From positions 1 through 31,311 of the forward strand of contig JAOTWK010000008.1 in assembly GCA_029862935.1 (NCBI GenBank): a DNA stretch of 31,311 bases, in the 5' to 3' direction. The notes below the pieces were generated by a model. It was not told where the DNA came from and searched no databases. It was given only the letters and a program-made list of their open reading frames with translations. Shown here one piece after another: positions 27,066 through 31,311 of the stretch (positions are counted from its first letter, which is position 1; every line of letters starts with the position of its first letter). This DNA comes from Gemmatimonadota bacterium. GTDB lineage: Bacteria; Gemmatimonadota; Gemmatimonadetes; Gemmatimonadales; GWC2-71-9. The position numbers and the translations under genes are program-made.

Positions 27066-27130
27066 GGCAGCGGAGATGCGGCAGGGCGGCAGGTTCTGAT
27101 TCCCTGCCGCCCTGCCCCCCTGCCGCTGCC
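27066..27130 (-). promoter_or_regulatory. Large hairpin between DUF6504 and dnaE2
   Basis: A perfect 14-bp stem (27080-27093 with 27103-27116, loop of 9 nt) sits inside an outer perfect 8-bp stem (27066-27073 with 27123-27130), separated by a symmetric 6/6 internal loop. It fills the 79-bp gap, starting just after the DUF6504 stop and ending 13 nt before the dnaE2 ATG. It could act as attenuator, RNA-processing or stability element, or control dnaE2 translation. Confidence 0.7.
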
Positions 27131-27131
27131 G

Positions 27132-27410
27132 TTACGGTTTCTGCTCGAACCATTCTCCGGTGTTCAAGTCTTCGAAGAGCACCACGTGTTTTCCTCCTTC
27201 GAGGATCACCTCGACATACCGGCGGCAGATGGGGATGCGCCACCACTCGTCGTCAATGCGCCAGATCTCGAGGACATCGTTGACCGAGCAGGTTCGCTGT
27301 GGAGAGGAGGGTTCGTCCTTCTCTGTGGGTCGTTTGCCGAGTTGTTCCGTGTGTTCACCTGCATCGGTGACCGTGGTCGGTTTGTCATGCGCATCGATCT
27401 CCACCCGCAC
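27132..27410 (-). CDS. DUF6504-type small protein of the imuB-dnaE2 cassette
   Basis: A 92-residue protein whose C-terminal part, WRIDDEWWRIPICRRYVEV, ILEGGKHVVLFEDL and TGEWFEQ, matches the DUF6504 proteins commonly encoded beside imuB and dnaE2. Its biochemical role is unknown; location suggests an accessory role in the mutasome. I start it at GTG 27410 (giving MRVEIDAHD), 14 bp after the imuB stop, because homologues start with a similar MRVEV-like strand; ATG 27476 would overlap imuB by 52 bp. A 40-residue charged, low-complexity insert (about 10-48) separates the first strand from the conserved part. Confidence 0.78.
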   Translation of the reverse strand: MRVEIDAHDKPTTVTDAGEHTEQLGKRPTEKDEPSSPQRTCSVNDVLEIWRIDDEWWRIPICRRYVEVILEGGKHVVLFEDLNTGEWFEQKP

Positions 27411-27424
27411 CGGTCGCGGGGTGT

Positions 27425-28666
27425 TCAGGGCTCGAAGTCGATCAACGCGTACCGGCGTTCGGGAATTCGCGACCATGGCTGTACCTCGACGACGTGGTGG
27501 AGTAGTGAGCGCTTGAATCGGGTTTTGATCTCATGTGCCGCGGTATGCAGTGCGCCACGGCGGCCCGCCCGAGCAGCGCTCGTGGCGTCTCGGGCGAAGA
27601 GCTGTAGCTCGTCCGTGCCACGGGCAAAACCCAGAAACTCCACGGCGAGGTGCACGACGGCACCAGTCGGTGGTTGCTGTTCGAGCCGGACGGTGACCGG
27701 GGCCACGATGTGTTCCCGGTTGGCCGATGGATCCTTGAGCACGACCTGCGTCATCCACGACGCACCGGATTCGAGTTCGGCACGTACCCGAAAAACATGA
27801 ACGCGCCAGCCGATTCGCCTGGGATGGGTGAGGGCACGGTCGACCAACCTCCCCAGTGCATAGCAGAGGATGGCCTGGTCGGCGGCCGGCGTCGGGAAAT
27901 CGATCCCTGTGGTGATCGGCTCGGGTCGCTCGCGTCCCACAACCGGGTCGACAGTCGAGCCGGTGGCCAGCTGCCAGGCGTGACGACCCTCGGCACCGAA
28001 CTGAGAAGTCATGGCCGACTCGGGCAACCGGGTGATGTCGGACAGAGTCTTGAGTCCCAATTGCCACAGTCGGCGATGAGTGTCGCTGCTGATGGGCAAG
28101 ACGGCAACGGACTGTTTCGCGAGAAACCTGACTCGCCGGTCATCAGCCACGACGACGGGGCGGTCGGGCTTCGCTCTGGTCGCGGCGACCCAGGCGGCAA
28201 ACTTGCCGCGTGCCCAGCCAAGCCGACTAGGCCACTGCTCCTCACCGTTGTTCTCCTTCTCCGCCACCTGCGCGATGAGGTCGAGTTGCCGCTCGGGTGG
28301 GCCGAATAGCGTTTCCAATCCATCGACGCCGATAAACACTCGGCCCAGCTCGGACGGTTCGATGACCGGACTGATGGTTTCCAACGTGTGCAGCAGACGC
28401 GTGAACGCCTCGTCGTAATGGACGGGATCGGGTTCATACAGTGTGAGAGATGGACAGAGGCCGATTGCCTGACTCACGGTCATGCCGCTACGCACGCCTG
28501 CCCGTCGTGCGGTCGGTGAAACGTGCCATAACCGTCGTGTGTCCGTAGGTGAAAGCAACGCGGTTGGCCGCCTGGTCGTGTTTGGCCGACGCCGTTCTTC
28601 ACAGCAGAGCGGGAACAGCGGGATCCAGAGACATGCAGCGGATTCGCTGGTGAGTGTAGTCGTCAT
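27425..28666 (-). CDS. imuB: ImuB, inactive Y-family polymerase homologue
   Basis: The adaptor of the DnaE2 mutasome, 413 residues. It keeps the Y-family fold: palm start ACLWIPLFPLCCEERRRP, fingers VSPTARRAGVRSGMTVSQAIGLCP, GVDGLETLFG, thumb/HhH (LWQLGLKTLSDITRLPESAMTSQFG) and little finger. The DxD-type metal site expected at WIPLFPL is absent, as is normal for ImuB, which acts as a scaffold binding the beta clamp and DnaE2. A possible degenerate clamp motif ELQLF is at 353-357. The ATG at 28666 overlaps the stop of the upstream radical SAM gene (ATGA), so translation is coupled. No imuA lies in the window. Confidence 0.93.
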   Translation of the reverse strand: MTTTLTSESAACLWIPLFPLCCEERRRPNTTRRPTALLSPTDTRRLWHVSPTARRAGVRSGMTVSQAIGLCPSLTLYEPDPVHYDEAFTRLLHTLETISPVIEPSELGRVFIGVDGLETLFGPPERQLDLIAQVAEKENNGEEQWPSRLGWARGKFAAWVAATRAKPDRPVVVADDRRVRFLAKQSVAVLPISSDTHRRLWQLGLKTLSDITRLPESAMTSQFGAEGRHAWQLATGSTVDPVVGRERPEPITTGIDFPTPAADQAILCYALGRLVDRALTHPRRIGWRVHVFRVRAELESGASWMTQVVLKDPSANREHIVAPVTVRLEQQPPTGAVVHLAVEFLGFARGTDELQLFARDATSAARAGRRGALHTAAHEIKTRFKRSLLHHVVEVQPWSRIPERRYALIDFEP

Positions 28667-29748
28667 GTCTTCTTTTCGGTGAAGAGGCTCAGCTGTGCAG
28701 CAGTGGGGTAGGCCCACGCGACGGAGTCCTCGGCTTCGGTGTCATTGTCATAGATCCCGAATTGCTCGGCCATTTGTCGAAAACGGCGCTGCATGGCAGT
28801 GGCGTATCGCGTCGGTGCATCCCAGTCGTCGCGATAGGCTGCGTGATAGCGTTGGACGAGCCCGGGAAAATGTTGCTCGACGAGAGGAAGAAATCGCTGA
28901 CGCGTCGCTGGATAGAGTCGCAGCGGGACAGGACGGATGAATTGTGCTCCCGCGTGTTTCGCGGCCCGAAGGAGCTCGCGGATCTGTTTTGTCGAATCAC
29001 TGATGCCTGGAAGCACCGGCGCGACGATGAGCCCGGCTCGCACGCCAGCACTGGTGAGTCGTCGGACCGCGCGGAGCCGAACGTGCGGTAGTGGGGAGCG
29101 TGCCTCGAAGATCTTAATGACCCGTTCGTCCACGCTCAGCAGGGACACGTACACCGACAGGAGATGGTGCCTGGAGAGCTGCTTCAAGAGATCGACGTCA
29201 CGGCAGACCAGGGGGCTCTTGGTAATCAATCCCAACCGCAATCCTCGCTCCCGGCGCAACCGGGTGAGGACGGTGCGGGTGACGTGGTGTTGCCGCTCGG
29301 CGGGTTGGTAGGGGTCGGTGCCCGTCCCGATGAGAATGGTCTGGGGACCGTCCCGTGCCGTGCGAGAGCGAACACGACGCAGATCCCGCTCGAGTGCGTT
29401 CAGGACCCGCTCGCGGGCTTTGACGAAAATGCGGTGCTCGAATGGCTCCAGGCCACGTGGTGCACCAAAGTCCTTGAACTCCTGCTGGGTGATGCGTCCC
29501 CCGTCTCGCGCACGCTCTACCACATACCGATGGGCGTATCGTGCATAGCAGTACGAACAGCCGAACTCACACCCGACGTAGGGGTTGATGGACCAGAAGT
29601 CCATCCCGGTAGCTTCCGGCGAGTTGATGACGGATTTGACCGCGAGCTCGACGAACTTGGTGCCGCGATGACGCTCGTCGAGCACGGGGAAATCGCCTGA
29701 CCCGGCGCGGGTCGAGGGGACGACGACCTCCCGTTGGCTGTTCCCCAT
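28663..29748 (-). CDS. Radical SAM protein, SPL/Rv2578c-like, with C-terminal clamp-binding motif
   Basis: A 361-residue radical SAM enzyme of the SplB (spore photoproduct lyase-like) group. The [4Fe-4S] motif is C60-EFG-C64-SY-C67, within INPYVGCEFGCSYCYARYAHRYV. Further signatures are GTGTDPYQPAE, LGLITKSPLVCRDVDLL, VSLLSVDERV and VAPVLPGISDS. Members have no proven reaction here; DNA lesion repair is a reasonable guess from family and operon. The last residues read QLSLF (352-356) plus TEKKT, a consensus beta-clamp-binding pentapeptide on a flexible tail. The ATG 29748 has AAGGTG at SD distance and overlaps the zinc-ribbon ORF stop (TAATG); the stop overlaps imuB (ATGA). In other phyla imuA usually occupies this position. 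Confidence 0.93.
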   Translation of the reverse strand: MGNSQREVVVPSTRAGSGDFPVLDERHRGTKFVELAVKSVINSPEATGMDFWSINPYVGCEFGCSYCYARYAHRYVVERARDGGRITQQEFKDFGAPRGLEPFEHRIFVKARERVLNALERDLRRVRSRTARDGPQTILIGTGTDPYQPAERQHHVTRTVLTRLRRERGLRLGLITKSPLVCRDVDLLKQLSRHHLLSVYVSLLSVDERVIKIFEARSPLPHVRLRAVRRLTSAGVRAGLIVAPVLPGISDSTKQIRELLRAAKHAGAQFIRPVPLRLYPATRQRFLPLVEQHFPGLVQRYHAAYRDDWDAPTRYATAMQRRFRQMAEQFGIYDNDTEAEDSVAWAYPTAAQLSLFTEKKT

Positions 29749-29939
29749 TACCCACACCTTCCCCAGCCACAGGCTGGACAGCATACACAGGCGGAGGCGC
29801 GAATAAGTCGCGAGCCGCATTCCGGACAGCCTTCCTGCACCGAGGGTGGGAAATCACGTTGTCGAATGTCTGTAAGTGTTTTATTTGTATGCACTTGCTG
29901 GACACCGATCGGACGCGTTTTCGGGTTTTGTTCGGGCAT
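29748..29939 (-). CDS. Small zinc-ribbon protein coupled to the radical SAM gene
   Basis: The C-terminal part reads CPECG, then LIRASACVCC, PACGWGRCG: a compact zinc ribbon with paired CxxC knuckles, common in small nucleic-acid or protein-binding modules. The stop TAA shares its last A with the ATG of the radical SAM gene (TAATG), which supports that the frame is translated. Starts: ATG 29939 (63 aa) lies about at the predicted transcription start and could be leaderless; GTG 29894 (48 aa) and GTG 29840 (30 aa) are alternatives without clear SD. The N-terminal half is not recognised and may be partly promoter sequence. Function unknown; a mutasome-associated role is inferred from position. 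Confidence 0.55.
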   Translation of the reverse strand: MPEQNPKTRPIGVQQVHTNKTLTDIRQRDFPPSVQEGCPECGSRLIRASACVCCPACGWGRCG

Positions 29940-29976
29940 ACAAACCCGAATATAACCCGAAAATTTATCTTCGCAA
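29918..29976 (-). promoter_or_regulatory. Promoter and 46-bp composite palindrome upstream of the mutasome operon
   Basis: On the minus strand, TTGCGA (29971-29976), 16 nt, TATATT (29949-29954) form a good sigma-70-type promoter. Superimposed is an interrupted palindrome centred at 29940.5: outer arms TTTTCGGGTT (29918-29927) and AACCCGAAAA (29954-29963), inner arms TTCGGG (29931-29936) and CCCGAA (29945-29950). The four TTCGGG half-sites are arranged two forward, two reverse, 11 bp apart within each pair. Further inward repeats TTTGTATGC/GCATACAAA (29884-29892, 29936-29944) are present. The layout fits a cooperative repressor such as LexA or another damage regulator. Confidence 0.6.
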
Positions 29977-30165
29977 GCAGCCGCCAATTCATGCGTCGGA
30001 GAGTGAACTCAGGGTGGGATCTACCGGAGTCCAGAGACCGGATTCCATGACGGGCAGGCAGCGCACGAGTCCGACTTGCCCCACTTGGTCCCCATGACGA
30101 CATTGCCACCGCCTCGGTAACGGCGCGGTCACCTTTCTATAAAACCGGCGATTACGGAAACACCC

Positions 30166-31311
30166 TTGCCCCCCACGACAAACCTGCTCGCCGCTCGCGC
30201 CCGGACCCTCGCCGCACACCCGCTTGTCCGTGCGCTCGCCGTTGTACTGTTGCTCTTCGTTTTCCTCGTCGGGGTGAATGGCTTGGGGGACGGCTTCAAG
30301 TCCCTAGGTCGCGGCTTGCTCGAATCGTTCTTCAGCGCGACCGAAAACCCGTTCATGGGACTCATGGTTGGCATTCTGGCGACCACGCTGGTGCAAAGCT
30401 CGTCGGTGACCACGTCACTGATCGTGGGCCTCGTCGCGGCGCCCGAAAACCCTCTCCCCGTCGCGAACGCGGTGGCCATGGTGATGGGGGCGAACATCGG
30501 AACGACCGTCACCAACACGATTGTGGCACTTGCACACATGGGACGCCGGGAGGAGTTCCGTCGCGCCTTCTCGGTGGCCACGTGCCACGATTTCTTCAAC
30601 TACATCGCCGTGGTCACGCTGCTCCCGCTGGAGATGGCCACAGGGTATCTGCGGTGGACCGCCACCGAGCTGTCGTCGTTCTTGACCGGGTTTGGCGGCA
30701 TGGAATACGACAGCCCACTCAAAGGACTGCTCAAAGCCGCGCTGGTACCGATCAAAGGCTTGGTTGGTCTCGTGGTGTCGTCGGAGAAGACGGCGGCCGT
30801 CGTGCTGATCGTGTTGAGCGGCCTACTAATTTACACAGCCCTGATGCTGCTCGTTCGGGTGATGCGTCGGACAATGCACTCACGCGTCGAGACCATCGTA
30901 TCTCGTGGACTGCACCGCTCGGTGATCTACGCGATCCTCGTGGGCGTGCTCGTAACGGTCCTTGTCCAGTCGAGCTCGATCACGACATCGCTGCTCGTTC
31001 CGCTCGCGGGTGCAGGGTTGCTGACGCTCCAGCAGGCCTTTCCCATTACCATCGGCGCGAACATCGGTACCACGGTCACGGCGTTTATGGCGGCGCTGGC
31101 TGCAACGGGAGTCAACGCCCAAGCCGGCATCACCATCGCATTGGTGCATTTGTTGTTCAATCTATCCGGGACGTTGCTGATCCTACCGGTGAAACGGATC
31201 CGCAACGTTCCCTTGCGTGCCGCGCAGTGGTTGGCCGACACTGCCGTCGAGTCCCGCGGGTTGGCGCTGGCCTACGTGATCATCCTGTTCTACGCGTTGC
31301 CGGCCCTTTTT
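30166..31311 (+). CDS. Na+/phosphate cotransporter family protein (partial, 3' end outside window)
   Basis: A membrane symporter of the Na/Pi cotransporter family (PF02690/NptA type), importing phosphate with sodium. 382 codons are visible. The two inverted halves each carry the QSSS signature: LVQSSSVTTSLIVGLVAAP, then GANIGTTVTN in the first; LVQSSSITTSLLVPLAGAG, then GANIGTTVTAF in the second. At least eight hydrophobic segments are visible. TTG 30166 (read as Met, PPTTNLLAARA) is chosen: it is the first possible start after the in-frame stop at 30118-30120, with GGAA at SD distance; no ATG occurs before the first membrane segment. It is divergent from the mutasome operon, sharing a roughly 230-bp regulatory gap. 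A C-terminal PhoU-like domain may follow outside the window. Confidence 0.93.
   Translation, partial: MPPTTNLLAARARTLAAHPLVRALAVVLLLFVFLVGVNGLGDGFKSLGRGLLESFFSATENPFMGLMVGILATTLVQSSSVTTSLIVGLVAAPENPLPVANAVAMVMGANIGTTVTNTIVALAHMGRREEFRRAFSVATCHDFFNYIAVVTLLPLEMATGYLRWTATELSSFLTGFGGMEYDSPLKGLLKAALVPIKGLVGLVVSSEKTAAVVLIVLSGLLIYTALMLLVRVMRRTMHSRVETIVSRGLHRSVIYAILVGVLVTVLVQSSSITTSLLVPLAGAGLLTLQQAFPITIGANIGTTVTAFMAALAATGVNAQAGITIALVHLLFNLSGTLLILPVKRIRNVPLRAAQWLADTAVESRGLALAYVIILFYALPALF

Noticed and set aside
27411..27476. Longer start of the DUF6504 gene at ATG 27476
   Set aside because: It would overlap imuB by 52 bp and add residues that are a shadow of the ImuB C-terminus; the GTG at 27410 fits the family start.
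29567..30109. 180-codon minus-strand frame crossing the radical SAM start and the promoter region
   Set aside because: Its downstream part is out of frame with the radical SAM gene and its upstream part covers the operator; the zinc-ribbon frame is the credible one there.

Overview
The window is a GC-rich, densely packed bacterial chromosome segment. The gene set suggests Gemmatimonadota or a close relative: a Ser/Thr kinase with a C-terminal 2TM-like segment, an OmpA protein with thrombospondin type 3 repeats, a swivel-first aconitase, a DUF4015-type glycosidase and an ImuB/DnaE2 cassette. This placement is inference; no rRNA or tRNA gene is present to anchor it.

Layout. 1-5551: a 3'-partial kinase, a small unknown protein, Lon protease, then a TetR regulator and a TrmB-type regulator on the minus strand. 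5552-8313: the least orderly part, with about 0.8 kb showing no credible gene, a helical-toroid-like gene without a usable start, and an M28 peptidase broken by an internal deletion. 8310-14386: a beta-propeller-like lipoprotein, a 673-residue aconitase-family enzyme, a secreted glycosidase-like protein and an OmpA/TSP3 outer-membrane protein. 14502-17373: a small Rdx-family (SelW-like) selenoprotein gene with an in-frame TGA, followed by a divergent DEIH-box helicase. 17370-23756: a divergent TetR gene, then a rightward run with overlapping or short junctions (PAS-Fis regulator with a frameshift, outer-membrane barrel, thioesterase, lipoprotein, IspH, DUF6498 membrane protein). 23753-29939: a leftward DNA-damage-tolerance operon. 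30166-31311: a Na/phosphate symporter, partial at the window end.

Two items stand out. First, 14502-14735 reads as a 77-residue CxxU protein: the TGA sits exactly at the Rdx redox position, and a perfect 7-bp hairpin with the spacing and loop G of a bacterial SECIS lies just downstream. Conventional gene calling would miss it. Second, the mutasome operon has no imuA. In that place lie a small zinc-ribbon ORF and a radical SAM (SPL-like) protein whose C-terminus carries QLSLF, a consensus beta-clamp-binding pentapeptide. The genes are chained by TAATG and ATGA overlaps to imuB, followed by DUF6504 and dnaE2. The promoter of this operon coincides with a 46-bp interrupted palindrome built from four TTCGGG half-sites spaced by helical turns, a strong candidate for an unknown damage-responsive operator.

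All four convergent gene pairs end within 7 bp of each other or overlap, so termination here must be unusual or inefficient.
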